From: Rhizobiales bacterium UBA1912
Lineage (GTDB): Bacteria > Pseudomonadota > Alphaproteobacteria > Rhizobiales > Devosiaceae
Assembly: GCA_002337455.1 (NCBI GenBank)
Contig: DDGC01000028.1
Span: 62,001-126,000, forward strand
Reading direction: 5' to 3'
Length of the DNA stretch: 64,000 nt
Made by a program: the position numbers and the translations under genes. Shown here one piece after another: positions 36,902 through 46,198 of this stretch (position 1 is its first letter; every line of letters begins with the position of its first letter). The notes beneath the pieces were generated by a model that did no database searches, was not told the DNA's origin, and was given only the letters and a program-made list of their open reading frames with translations.

Positions 36902-37296
36902 GATGCTTGCCTGTTTACGCGCGGACCCGCCGGCAGACGGGGCGCTTTTTTGGATTTTGTATCGAGATGTCTGGTCGTCGCGCATTCCATCAGGGTTGGC
37001 GACGGGGCCACCTCTGATTGGCGAGCGTTGTTCTCACCGTTGTAAAATCCGTATTTTTTCGGCACGCCAGCGTTGTTTTGTTTTTGGCGCCGACAACGGT
37101 TTGGGAAGAGGACGCCCGGAGAGCCGGATCGTCGCGGGGTGCTTCATATTAAAATATGATTGCAATTGTCATGTTCAGTACTTATGACTGCGCCGTAGAC
37201 ATTTGTCGCCTTGGGGGCGCGGGGGCGGTGCGGACGCGGCATCGACTCTTTATTGCATGGCCCTCGGTTCAAGGCACCAGAAGACGAGAGGGCGTC
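36902..37296. other. 395-bp intergenic region upstream of the siderophore transporter
   Basis: No gene is supported here. It separates the minus-strand STAS-like gene from the plus-strand transport operon and so holds two promoters. It contains the iron-box motif annotated at 37157-37171 and AT-rich stretches (CGTATTTTTTCGG near 37051; TCATATTAAAATATGATTGC near 37145). Nothing else with clear symmetry stands out. Confidence 0.6.
37157..37171. promoter_or_regulatory. RirA-type iron-responsive operator
   Basis: TGA-TTGCAATTG-TCA fits the TGA-N9-TCA iron-responsive operator recognised by the Fe-S regulator RirA in Rhizobiales. It lies 126 bp before the ATPase ATG, next to an AT-rich promoter-like stretch. 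Repression in iron-replete cells would suit a siderophore importer. The motif is short, so chance occurrence is possible, but the placement is right. Confidence 0.65.
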
Positions 37297-38145
37297 ATGC
37301 CCAGCAACGATCATCCTGACGCCCGGAAAGATCCCGAGCGCCTTACAACCCAAGCCATTGCTGCGGGCTATGACGGGACGCAGATTCTTTCGGACGTTTC
37401 GCTCGCTGTTGCCAACGGGCAGATGACTGTTCTGGTCGGGCCGAACGGCTCGGGCAAGTCGACGCTGCTCAAGACCATGGCGCGCATTCTGACGCCAAAT
37501 GCCGGACAGGTGCTCCTCGATGGCAAATCGATCCATACAGCAAAAAGCCGCGATGTTGCGCGGGCCATGGGTATTCTTCCCCAGGGGCCCATCGCGCCCG
37601 AAGGGCTGACCGTTCGCGAACTTGTCGCCCAGGGGCGTTTTCCGCATCAGGGTCTGATGCGGCAATGGACGCGGCAGGACGAGGATGCTGTCGAAAAGGC
37701 AATGGCCACGGCATCGGTGACCGAATTTGCCGATCGTCCGGTGGATTCGCTATCGGGCGGCCAGCGTCAGCGCTGCTGGATCGCCATGGTGCTCGCCCAG
37801 GAAACCGACCTTTTGCTGCTCGACGAACCGACCACGTTCCTTGATCTCAAGGTTCAGGTGGATTTGATGGAATTGCTGGCCGACCTTGCTCATAGCGGCG
37901 GCCGCACCCTGGTAATCGTGCTCCATGAACTCAGCCTCGCCGCGGCCTATGCCGACCATCTGGTGATGATGAAGGACGGAAAAATCGCATGTGAGGGCAC
38001 GCCGGAGGCCATTTTTACCGCCGGGCGCCTCAAGGATGTTTTCGATCTCGATGCGCATGTGATGCGCGATGCCACCACGGGCCATCTGGTTTGCGTGCCG
38101 CTGGGCACCCATGCTCGCCGCAAGGCGGCGGTGCGGGTCGCATGA
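37297..38145 (+). CDS. Iron-siderophore ABC transporter ATPase (FecE/FepC-like)
   Basis: This is a 282-residue cytoplasmic ATPase with Walker A GPNGSGKST, signature LSGGQRQRCWIAMVLAQ, Walker B LLLDEPTTFLDL and the switch His in VLHELSLAAAYAD. The LDLKVQVDLMELL region is typical of FecE/FepC/BtuD-type iron-chelate importers. The upstream extension of the frame covers the iron box and is not coding; the ATG at 37297 is chosen, with GAGAGGG upstream. It is followed by the first permease with an ATGA overlap. Confidence 0.93.
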   Translation: MPSNDHPDARKDPERLTTQAIAAGYDGTQILSDVSLAVANGQMTVLVGPNGSGKSTLLKTMARILTPNAGQVLLDGKSIHTAKSRDVARAMGILPQGPIAPEGLTVRELVAQGRFPHQGLMRQWTRQDEDAVEKAMATASVTEFADRPVDSLSGGQRQRCWIAMVLAQETDLLLLDEPTTFLDLKVQVDLMELLADLAHSGGRTLVIVLHELSLAAAYADHLVMMKDGKIACEGTPEAIFTAGRLKDVFDLDAHVMRDATTGHLVCVPLGTHARRKAAVRVA

Positions 38146-39164
38146 GTGCGGTCGCACATGAGCCGGGCTCGCGACGCGTAGCCCTTACGGCGTCCGGCCT
38201 GCCGATGCTTCTCGGTTTAACCGTACTGCTGTTTGGCCTGCACATCGCCGTGGGCGCCAAGCACTTGCCGCTTGGGACCGTGATCGAGGCCATCGTTAGT
38301 CGCGACGCCACTGTATTCGACCACATGATCATCTGGGATCTGCGCTTGCCGCGTGCGTTGATCGCGCTAACGGTGGGGGCCGCGCTCTCGGTCGCCGGGG
38401 CGCTGATGCAGGGCGTCACCCGTAACCCGCTGGCCGATCCAGGCCTTTTGGGCCTGATGGCGGGGGCATCGTTTGCAGTGGTCATGCTGTCGTTCTTTTT
38501 CGGCGCTGCATCGCTCTATTGGCTGCCGTGGATTGCGGCGCTCGGGGCACTGGTCACCGCGCTGGTGGTTTACTTCATCGCCCATTGGGCGCCCGGCGGC
38601 CCGACGCCGCTGACGCTCACGCTGTCGGGCGCGGCGATTTCGGCCTTTCTGGGCGCAATCATTTCCATCGCCCATCTGCTCAACGAGGAGTCGTTTGATA
38701 ACCTGCGCGTCTGGCTTTCGGGCTCACTGGCCGGGCGCGACATCTCAATGCTTTACGTTACCGGCCCTTGGATCGCCGTTGCGCTGGTTGCCGGGCTTGC
38801 CCTGGCCCGCCAGGTCACTGCGCTGGCCATGGGGGACGACGTCGCAAAAGGGCTTGGCGTGCGCACCGGGCCGCTCAAGCTGCAATTGCTCGCTGTGGTT
38901 GTGGTTCTCACCGCCTGTTCGGTGGCGCTTGCCGGCCCCATGGGGTTTGTCGGGCTGGTCATCCCTCATATCGCGCGCCTGTTCGTCGGGTCCGATTACC
39001 GCTGGATCGTGCCCTATTCGGCGGTAATCGGGGCGGCGTATCTTCTGGGTGTCGATATCATCGCCCGCATTGCCATCCCGCCGCGCGAAATTTCGACCGG
39101 GATCATCACGGCGATGGTCGGCGCGCCGGTGTTTATCCAGCTCGTGCGCATGAGGGCCAAATGA
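38142..39164 (+). CDS. Iron-siderophore ABC transporter permease (FecCD family), first subunit
   Basis: This is a 340-residue polytopic protein of the FecCD/BtuC family, with the RLPRALIALTVGAALSVAGALMQGVTRNPLADP signature and the C-terminal GPMGFVGLVIPHIAR motif. About nine to ten hydrophobic segments are visible. It overlaps the ATPase and the second permease by 4 bp each. The two different permeases probably form the heterodimeric channel. Confidence 0.93.
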   Translation: MSAVAHEPGSRRVALTASGLPMLLGLTVLLFGLHIAVGAKHLPLGTVIEAIVSRDATVFDHMIIWDLRLPRALIALTVGAALSVAGALMQGVTRNPLADPGLLGLMAGASFAVVMLSFFFGAASLYWLPWIAALGALVTALVVYFIAHWAPGGPTPLTLTLSGAAISAFLGAIISIAHLLNEESFDNLRVWLSGSLAGRDISMLYVTGPWIAVALVAGLALARQVTALAMGDDVAKGLGVRTGPLKLQLLAVVVVLTACSVALAGPMGFVGLVIPHIARLFVGSDYRWIVPYSAVIGAAYLLGVDIIARIAIPPREISTGIITAMVGAPVFIQLVRMRAK

Positions 39165-40228
39165 CCGCTGCTGTGCCCGAACGCCATGTCGTCCTGCGGG
39201 CGGCAAACGAGCGGATCGCCCTGCGGCTCCCGGCGCGCGGTCTTGTGGCCATCGGCGTTCTGAGTGCCCTGCTTCTGGCGATATGGGCGCTCAGCCTGAC
39301 GCTTGGCAGCTACGACATCGACCTTGCAACGCTTGTGACCACCCTGTCGGGTACGACGGTATCGCCGCCCATCGACAATGTGGTGTGGCAATTTCGCATG
39401 CCGCGCGCCCTGGTTGCGGCGCTGGCCGGCGCCATGATGGCGCTGTCGGGCGGTGCAATGCAGAACGTCACCCGCAACGGGTTGGCCGATCCATCGCTCA
39501 TCGGCATCAGTCAGGGTGCAGCGCTTGCCGTCGTTTCGGCCATCGTGGTGTTCCCACAACTGAACTTTGGCTGGCGACCGGTCATCGCATTTGGCGGCGC
39601 ACTCGGTGTTGCGGTTCTGGTCCAGGTCTTGAGTTTTCAAAGACGTGGCAACAACACCATCCGGTTCATCCTGCTTGGCATCGGGGTTTCGGCGTTCATC
39701 TCGTCGATAACCTCGGCCATGCTCACCTATGGCGACCTCGACCGCGCCATGTCGGCCCTCTCGTGGCTGGCAGGCTCGGTCAATGCGGCCACATGGACCG
39801 ATGTGCAGATCCTTTCAGCCTGGTGCCTCGTTCTTGTGCCGCTCATTCTAGCGCTGAGCCGCATCATGTCGGTTTTGCGCATGGGCGAGGATACGGCGAT
39901 CGGCCTGGGCGCGTCGGTCAGATGGGCGCGTTACGGGCTGATCTGCGTTGGCGTCGGGTTTGCCGCAGCGGCGACGGCCATTGTGGGGCCTTTGGGCTTT
40001 GTGGGTCTGATCGCGCCGCATGCTGCCCGGCGGATCGCCCGCAGCGGCATTGGCATCCATACGCTGCTGACCGGGCTGTGTGGGGCCGTCCTGGTCTCGG
40101 TGGCAGACCTGATCGGGCGCGCGGCGTTTGCCCCCATCCAACTTCCCGCAGGCCTCATTACGTCAATCATCGGGGTTCCCGTTTTCATCTACCTCCTGCA
40201 ACGGGCCTCGGCCAAATCGCATTTGTGA
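39161..40228 (+). CDS. Iron-siderophore ABC transporter permease (FecCD family), second subunit
   Basis: This is a 355-residue FecCD-family permease with FRMPRALVAALAGAMMALSGGAMQNVTRNGLADPSLIG and VGPLGFVGLIAPHAARRI near the end. The frame is open far upstream inside the first permease; the ATG at 39161, overlapping its stop as ATGA, is the correct start. It completes the single transporter core that the following array of binding proteins could feed. Confidence 0.92.
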   Translation: MTAAVPERHVVLRAANERIALRLPARGLVAIGVLSALLLAIWALSLTLGSYDIDLATLVTTLSGTTVSPPIDNVVWQFRMPRALVAALAGAMMALSGGAMQNVTRNGLADPSLIGISQGAALAVVSAIVVFPQLNFGWRPVIAFGGALGVAVLVQVLSFQRRGNNTIRFILLGIGVSAFISSITSAMLTYGDLDRAMSALSWLAGSVNAATWTDVQILSAWCLVLVPLILALSRIMSVLRMGEDTAIGLGASVRWARYGLICVGVGFAAAATAIVGPLGFVGLIAPHAARRIARSGIGIHTLLTGLCGAVLVSVADLIGRAAFAPIQLPAGLITSIIGVPVFIYLLQRASAKSHL

Positions 40229-40236
40229 GACATGAT

Positions 40237-41207
40237 ATGAACCGTTTCGCCCTTGGCGTCCTCGCGGCCGCTGGCATCCTTTCACTCCCGATCCCGTTTG
40301 CACTGGCGCAGGACTTTCCCCTGACCATCGAGCACAAGTTCGGGACGGCAATTATCGAAGAAAAACCTGTCAGGGTCGTGAGTATAGACTATGGGGGGAT
40401 CGATAACATTCTGGCGCTCGGTGTGGAGCCGTTAGTCGTCAAGCAGTGGCGTGCGCAGGACGGTTTTGCGTTTACGGCCGGGCCCTGGGCGGAGCCGTAT
40501 CTGACCACCGAGCCTGTCGTTCTTGAAGGTGATCTTGATTTTGAGGCCATCGCGGAGCAACAGCCCGATGTCATCATCGCCCTCTATTCGGGCATCACCG
40601 AAGCAGATTACGAAAAGCTGACTTTGATCGCGCCGGTGGTAGCGGTTCCCAAGGGCATGGGGGATTACGCACTTTCCTGGGATCAGCGCGCCCTCATAGC
40701 CGCGCGGGCATTGGGCGAAGAGGCAGAGGCAACTGCCCGTATCGAAGCTATCGATGCGCAGCTTGAGACCGTCCGGGCGCAACATCCCGAATGGGCCGAT
40801 ATGACGGCGGTGGGTTCAGGGAAGGTGTTCCCTGGGCCTATACCCACTATGACGTGCGCGGGCAGTTCCTTGAGGGCTTCGGCTTCCAGTTGCCCGAAGC
40901 GCTCGATGCCGTCTCGAAAGAGGACGAATTCTATGTCGAGGGCTCGCCCGAAGACATTGCCATGATCGATGCGGACGTCGCCATCTGGTATGGCAGCGGC
41001 GAATATGAAGCCATCCGCAATTCCCCCGCGCTGCCCTTTTTGCGGGCCCATGAAACCGGCGGTGAAATATATCTCCCCGACCAGGTCGTCGCTGCGTTTG
41101 CGCGTGTCTCGCTTCTCTCCCTACCCGTCGTGATCGAGGCTCTTGTGCCGATGATAGAGGCCGCAGCGGACGGCGATCCCGAAACTGTGGTTACCGACGC
41201 GCGCTAG
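40237..41207 (+). pseudogene. Frameshifted iron-siderophore-binding protein (first of seven)
   Basis: The 5' part starts at ATG 40237 with a signal peptide (LGVLAAAGILSLPIPFALAQ) and follows the same fold as the gene at 41265 (both read EFPLTIEHKFGT-like after the signal). After EWADMTAVG the frame shifts by one. The homologous continuation FREGVPWAYTHYDVRGQ is found in the next frame, to 41207. Restoring one G in the run at 40812-40814 (giving MTAVGFREGVPWAY) re-joins both halves. So either one base was lost in the genome or it was missed in sequencing. Everything else in the copy looks conserved. Confidence 0.85.
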
Positions 41208-41264
41208 ACCTCGCCAAGCCTTACTTCCCGAAAGGGACTTCACACCGGAATTGAGTTCTTAAAA

Positions 41265-42248
41265 ATGAAATCCAATACCATCCAGATCCTTTTTGCCGTT
41301 GCGGTATCGGCTTTTTCTTTGCCGAGTTCTGCATTTGCCCAGGAGTTTCCGCTCACTATCGAGCACAAGTTCGGCACGACTGTCATTCCTGAAAAGCCCG
41401 TCAGGGTCGCGACCATCGATGCGTCGGGCGCCGACGATCTGCTGGCCCTGGGCATCCAGCCCGTGGTCATCAAATACTGGTTCGGCGACTATGAAAGCGT
41501 CGTCTGGCCATGGGCCGATTCTTACCTCGAAGAGGTTCCGGCAGCCGTCGTCCGCGGGGATCTCGATTTCGAGATGATCCTTGCCGCTGATCCTGATGTG
41601 ATCCTTGCCTTGTGGGCCAACGTCACTCCGGAAGACTATGAAAGGCTCAGCCAGATCGCGCCTGTCGTTGCGGTTCCTCCCGGCGTCGGTAATTACGACA
41701 TGAGTTGGGATGATCGTGCGCTGCGCACCGGGTTGGCGGTGGGCCTTCAGGACGAAGCGCAGGCTCAGGTCGATGCGATCCGTGCCCAGCTTGCCGACGT
41801 GGCAGCCGCTCATCCCGAATGGCAGGGGATGACGGCATCAGTCGCTGCCATTCGGCGTCAGGGTGATCCGGGCGCTTACACCTCGGGCGATATCCGCGCG
41901 CGGCTTCTTGCCGATATGGGTTTTGAAACGCCGCAGGAGATCGAGGCGCTTGCGACCGAAGACAGCCCTTATTGGGCGTCGCTCTCGCTCGAAGACCTTT
42001 CCCCACTTGATGGCGATCTGGTTGTCTGGGTGTCTTCGGATGGAAATTTCGACAACGTGCTGGACCTGCCGGACAGGCCCTATCTCGATGTCGTCCAGCG
42101 TGGCGGCGAAGTGCTTGCCGGCAAGGAGATGACCGGCGCGTTCTCGCACGCAACCCTTTTGTCGCTGCCTTACGGCATCGAGCGCCTCGTGCCCATGATC
42201 GAGGCGGCGCTCGACGGTGACCCGGACACCAACGCCGACGACCGTTAA
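41265..42248 (+). CDS. Iron-siderophore periplasmic binding protein, paralog 2
   Basis: This is a 327-residue FepB/FhuD-type binding protein: signal peptide (AVAVSAFSLPSSAFAQ), N-lobe EKPVRVATIDASGADDLLALGIQPV, long linking helix, and C-lobe ending VPMIEAALDGDP. It is closest in sequence to the frameshifted first copy (shared LTIEHKFGT opening and the YDMSWDDRALRTGLAVG region) and is clearly more distant from the other five. No lipobox is seen, so it is a soluble periplasmic protein. Confidence 0.9.
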   Translation: MKSNTIQILFAVAVSAFSLPSSAFAQEFPLTIEHKFGTTVIPEKPVRVATIDASGADDLLALGIQPVVIKYWFGDYESVVWPWADSYLEEVPAAVVRGDLDFEMILAADPDVILALWANVTPEDYERLSQIAPVVAVPPGVGNYDMSWDDRALRTGLAVGLQDEAQAQVDAIRAQLADVAAAHPEWQGMTASVAAIRRQGDPGAYTSGDIRARLLADMGFETPQEIEALATEDSPYWASLSLEDLSPLDGDLVVWVSSDGNFDNVLDLPDRPYLDVVQRGGEVLAGKEMTGAFSHATLLSLPYGIERLVPMIEAALDGDPDTNADDR

Positions 42249-42273
42249 TCCCTTTTATTGGAGCTGTTCTTCC

Positions 42274-43287
42274 ATGAGCTTTTCATTTCAGTCTATTGGT
42301 CGGCTCGCGCGTGTTGCAGCGCTTGCCATGATCGCCAGCATCTCCTCCTTTCCGGCTATGGCCCAGGAAACCCGCCTTTTTGTCGATGACATGGGGCATG
42401 AGGTCGAAATTCCGGTCGATCCGCAGCGCATCGTTTCGTTGCGCGGTGAGCAGATCACTGCGCCCCTGCTCGAACTTGGTGCCGCTCTTGTCGGCTCGAG
42501 CGGACGCGTGGACCCGGGCGTCAATGATGGTCGGCCCTATGTCCGTGGCGCCTATGATGCGCTCGGCTTCCGCTTTGAAAATTCCGATATCGCCTGGGTG
42601 GGCGATCCCAATGAATACGATCTCGAAGCCATCGCTTTGGCCGAGCCTGACCTGATTGTGCTGTCTGAAGGCGGCGTCGATAGCTACGAGCAGCTTTCGC
42701 TCATCGCCCCTTCAGTCGTTATCGCCGGCTGGGAGGAAGATCTTCTGGCCCGCTACCGCAAAATTGCCGATGTCGCGGGAAAGCTCGACGTTTACGAAGA
42801 GCTGCTGGAAGACTGGACTGTGCGCTTTGCCGGCGCCCAGGCAGTGATTGCGGAAACCATTGGTGATCCGGCCAGCGTTTCCGTGGGGGTTATCGAGCCG
42901 CGTGCCGAGTCCATCCGGGGCTTTCGCACCTATGACGCGCTCACCCAGATCATCCATGAGCTGGGCTTCTCGATGCCTCAGGCCGTCGCCGAACTCGAGG
43001 ACGCGCGTATCGATATCAGCCCCGAACTCGTCCACCAGTTCGACGCCGATTTCATGATCAGCACTTATTGGCCAGCCAACGGCACCACTGTGCAGTCAAT
43101 TTACGAGCTTTGGGATGCGGCGGTGCCCCTTTGGCGGCAGGAGCTGCATGCCGTCCGCAACAACCAGTACTTCATGGTCCACCGTGAGGAGATGCGCGCC
43201 GTCAGCTTTGCCGCGTTGCGTTCCGTCCTCAACATTCTTGTTTCCCAGATCGCTACCCGTGGTTTCGTGCCACTCGACGCCGAATAA
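42274..43287 (+). CDS. Iron-siderophore periplasmic binding protein, paralog 3
   Basis: This is a 337-residue member of the second subgroup of the array, opening AQETRLFVDDMGHEVEIPVDPQRIVSLRG after the signal peptide. In the C-lobe the position that carries a Cys pair in four of its sister proteins reads PLWRQELHAVRNNQYF, so both Cys are absent. The start at 42274 is set by the signal peptide; the earlier open extension overlaps paralog 2. Confidence 0.9.
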   Translation: MSFSFQSIGRLARVAALAMIASISSFPAMAQETRLFVDDMGHEVEIPVDPQRIVSLRGEQITAPLLELGAALVGSSGRVDPGVNDGRPYVRGAYDALGFRFENSDIAWVGDPNEYDLEAIALAEPDLIVLSEGGVDSYEQLSLIAPSVVIAGWEEDLLARYRKIADVAGKLDVYEELLEDWTVRFAGAQAVIAETIGDPASVSVGVIEPRAESIRGFRTYDALTQIIHELGFSMPQAVAELEDARIDISPELVHQFDADFMISTYWPANGTTVQSIYELWDAAVPLWRQELHAVRNNQYFMVHREEMRAVSFAALRSVLNILVSQIATRGFVPLDAE

Positions 43288-43307
43288 GTTCGCAAGGATT
43301 TTTTCAA

Positions 43308-44291
43308 ATGAACATGTTTTCGAAAATTCTCGTTGTCACCTTAGCGTTGAGCGGATTGGCCATGGGCGCCACGGCCCAGGAAACACGCGAATTTACAGCA
43401 GAGAATGGAACGTTCACCATTCCGGCCCGACCCCAGCGCATCGTGGCGCTCAACGATCAGATTCTCACGCTGCCGCTTTATGAAATGGGGGCGCCCGTCG
43501 TTGGCAGTGCAGGGCGGCTCGATGCCGAAGGCAACGCCTTCCTGCGTGGGGGCATGGATACGCTGGGAATCGATTTTCCCAATACCGAGATCGAATTCGT
43601 CGGGTTGTTCAATGACCTCGATGTCGAGGCCATCGCGGCGCTTGAACCCGATCTGATCATCGGTGGCGTTTATAACGACGCGGCGGTAATCGACCAGTTG
43701 CAGACGCTCGCTCCGACGTTGGTCATCAACAATGGGGAGCTCGGGCTGGTCGGCACGCTGCGCACGCTTGCCGATGCCAGCGGCACTGGCCCGACCTTTG
43801 AAGCGCGTTACGCGCGTTACCTCGATAACGTCGAGCGTCTCAAATCCTTCGTGGGTGACCCGGCAGCGATTTCGGCAACATTGACCTTCATGTTCCCCGA
43901 AGGCGAACAACTCTGGGTCTATAAAAGCGGTCTGGGCGCAATCAGCCAGGTTCTCGCGGACGTCGGCATTTCTCAACCGGCCGCCGTTGCAGCACTGGAA
44001 GAACCTCAGATCAGCTACAGCGCCGAACTCATCCAGGATCTCGATGCCGATTTCGTTTTCGGCTTCTATCGCCAACAACCCGACGCAACGCCGCAGACGA
44101 TACGCGCGGCGTATGAAAAATTCGCGCCAGGTTGGTGCCAGGCGCTCACGGCCTGCCAGAACGGACAGTTCATCCTGCTGCCCGGGCCGAGCTTTGGTTC
44201 GGCCATGGCATCGCTGGACCTGGCGCTGGAAATGGTCGAAGCGCATATCGCCGGACGGCCCTTCACCCCGTTCGAGGGCGCTGCGCAATAA
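43308..44291 (+). CDS. Iron-siderophore periplasmic binding protein, paralog 4
   Basis: This is a 327-residue binding protein with a signal peptide (KILVVTLALSGLAMGATAQ), the ETREFTAENGTFTIPARPQRIVALNDQ opening, and the C-lobe APGWCQALTACQNGQF with two Cys. Its stop TAA shares a base with the ATG of the sucrase/ferredoxin-like gene (TAATG). The two are therefore translationally coupled. Confidence 0.91.
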   Translation: MNMFSKILVVTLALSGLAMGATAQETREFTAENGTFTIPARPQRIVALNDQILTLPLYEMGAPVVGSAGRLDAEGNAFLRGGMDTLGIDFPNTEIEFVGLFNDLDVEAIAALEPDLIIGGVYNDAAVIDQLQTLAPTLVINNGELGLVGTLRTLADASGTGPTFEARYARYLDNVERLKSFVGDPAAISATLTFMFPEGEQLWVYKSGLGAISQVLADVGISQPAAVAALEEPQISYSAELIQDLDADFVFGFYRQQPDATPQTIRAAYEKFAPGWCQALTACQNGQFILLPGPSFGSAMASLDLALEMVEAHIAGRPFTPFEGAAQ

Positions 44292-45220
44292 TGGCCAATC
44301 ACGTCTTTTGCCGCGATCTTTGTCTCGAGCGGGATGAGCCCTTGCAAGGCACGGGCGATGCGCCAAGGCGCGTGCTCCTGCTCGCCTGGCCACGCGGCAA
44401 ATGGCGGACCCCGCGATGGGAGTCGGCGGATATGAGCGCATTGCTCGCCGCCTCCATTCACAACGCCGCAAAAAGCGGCCTGCACGTCGCGCTTGTCGAC
44501 CGCGTCGGCGACAGCGAGGCGCTGCCGCGCCTCATGGCGCAGCCGGAAGGGGTCTATGCCGATTTCGAGAATGAAGCGGCATTGATTGCCGCCATCGACG
44601 CCTATGCCGAGGGCATTGTCTTTTCCGGCGAGATCGATCCGCGCATCACGATCCTCGTCTGCACGGATTCGCGCCGGGATGCCTGCTGCGCCCGATACGG
44701 GTTCTCGACTTACAAGGCGCTGGATGCCATCGCCGACCGGGACAAATTCAACATTGTGCAGGCGACCCACCTTGGCGGATGCCGGTTTGCCGCCTCGCTT
44801 GTCGTCATGCCCGAGCGGCAGCGCTATGGCCGCATGACCGCCGGGCAGGCACCGGCTTTTCTTGAAGCGCTCTCGCGCGGTGAAATCTTCCTTCCCGCCT
44901 ACAAGGGCCGCACCGATCTGCCCGAGCCGGTTCAGGTGGCCGAACTGGCGGCGCTTGAATGGGCCGCGGCGCACAATCGCAGCAACGCTCCCGTGCTGGT
45001 CCTGCCGTTCGATATGCCTGACGACCCGGCAGAAGGGCACGAACTCACGATCCGCGCCGCGGTGCGCGATGCCGAACTCGATATCCGCCTTCGGGCGCAA
45101 ACCTACATGGTCCAGGGCAATTGCGGCGTCGTCGCCGAAGGCGGCGGCAGTGACGTGCTGCGCTGGCGCCTGGACCATCTCACCACCACCAAAACCAAAC
45201 TCCAAGAGAGACTTTTATGA
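44291..45220 (+). CDS. Sucrase/ferredoxin-like (Suc_Fer) thioredoxin-fold Fe-S protein
   Basis: This is a 309-residue cytosolic protein (no signal) of the Suc_Fer-like family. Family hallmarks are CTDSRRDACCARYG around residues 118-131 and the THLGGCRFAASLVVMP segment with His and Cys. Related proteins (yeast Apd1) bind a [2Fe-2S] cluster. Lying inside an array of siderophore-binding proteins and coupled to both neighbours (TAATG before, ATGA after), it is a plausible ferric-siderophore reductase or electron donor for iron release. This is inference; it is not a binding protein. The name 'sucrase' is historical and gives no function. Confidence 0.82.
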   Translation: MANHVFCRDLCLERDEPLQGTGDAPRRVLLLAWPRGKWRTPRWESADMSALLAASIHNAAKSGLHVALVDRVGDSEALPRLMAQPEGVYADFENEAALIAAIDAYAEGIVFSGEIDPRITILVCTDSRRDACCARYGFSTYKALDAIADRDKFNIVQATHLGGCRFAASLVVMPERQRYGRMTAGQAPAFLEALSRGEIFLPAYKGRTDLPEPVQVAELAALEWAAAHNRSNAPVLVLPFDMPDDPAEGHELTIRAAVRDAELDIRLRAQTYMVQGNCGVVAEGGGSDVLRWRLDHLTTTKTKLQERLL

Positions 45221-46176
45221 TGAACCGCGTTCTCGCCGCCTGTCTGACCTCCACGCTGGCCCTGTCGCCCGCTCTCGCGCAGGAAACCCAAACGTTGACC
45301 GATGGCACCGGCACCGAGGTGACCGTTCCCGGCGATCCGCAGCGTGTGGTGGCGCTCCACGATACCTCGCTCACAGTCGCGCTGCTCGAGTTGGGCATCG
45401 TTCCGGTCGGCAGCCATGGCCGCACCGCCGAGAATGCCGAGCCCAACATCCGTTCGGGCAAGCTGATCACCGGCTATGATTTCGACAATTCCACAATCGA
45501 ATTTGTTGGAAACCTGCCCGCAGATGTCGAAGCCGTGGCCGCCCTCGAGCCCGATCTGATCCTGACCACCGACTGGCAAACCGCCGATGTCGGCCAGCTT
45601 CGGTCCATCGCTCCAACCTACGTCTTCCCGATCTCCACGATGGATGATTTCGACGTTTACCGGACCGTCGCCGAAGTTACCGGCACCGCCGATGTGCTCG
45701 ATAAGCTCGAAGCCCGGTATCAGTCCCAGCTCGACATGATCGATGGCCTGACCGACCCGGCAGAAATCACAGTCAGTGTCATCCAGGCCAATGGCGGCGA
45801 ATTGCAGGTGTGGAACACCTACGGTTCGCTGGGCAAGGTGTTGCGCGACGCCGGGTTTGTCTTTCCTGCCGCAATCGATGCCATCGAGGGCAATGAACGC
45901 CAGATTTTCTCGGGCGAATCCTATCCCGAGTTCGATGCAGATTTCATCTTCGTCACCTACGCCGTTGAGCGGGGCGAGAGCCCGGCCATGGCCCGCGCGG
46001 CGCTCGATGAAGTTCTGCCGAACTGGTGCGACGTGCTCCATGCCTGCCGCAACGGCCAGATTGTCTATGTCCCGCGCGAGATCGCCTCATCGGCGACCTA
46101 TGACTCCTTGACTGCGCTCACCCAGATTGTCGCGTCCCACGTAGTGGGCCGCGACTATGTGGCCCTCGGGCAGTAA
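45217..46176 (+). CDS. Iron-siderophore periplasmic binding protein, paralog 5
   Basis: This is a 319-residue subgroup-2 binding protein: signal peptide (LAACLTSTLALSPALAQ), opening ETQTLTDGTGTEVTVPGDPQRVVALHD, and C-lobe LPNWCDVLHACRNGQIVYVPRE carrying the Cys pair. It starts within the stop of the Suc_Fer gene (ATGA). It is very similar to paralog 7, which shares the HDxSLTVxLLELGI and NTYxSLGKVLRD stretches. Confidence 0.91.
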   Translation: MMNRVLAACLTSTLALSPALAQETQTLTDGTGTEVTVPGDPQRVVALHDTSLTVALLELGIVPVGSHGRTAENAEPNIRSGKLITGYDFDNSTIEFVGNLPADVEAVAALEPDLILTTDWQTADVGQLRSIAPTYVFPISTMDDFDVYRTVAEVTGTADVLDKLEARYQSQLDMIDGLTDPAEITVSVIQANGGELQVWNTYGSLGKVLRDAGFVFPAAIDAIEGNERQIFSGESYPEFDADFIFVTYAVERGESPAMARAALDEVLPNWCDVLHACRNGQIVYVPREIASSATYDSLTALTQIVASHVVGRDYVALGQ

Positions 46177-46198
46177 ATTCCAATTGGGGGATCAAGTT

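Noticed and set aside
38768..39160. Upstream extension of the second permease frame
   Set aside because: This part lies inside the first permease in another frame and reads as Arg/Gly-rich shadow; the true start is the ATG at 39161.
43341..45205. Long minus-strand frames opposite the binding-protein array (376 and 379 codons)
   Set aside because: They mirror the coding genes on the plus strand, lack ribosome sites and family motifs, and appear opposite several paralogs in the same way, as expected from codon bias.
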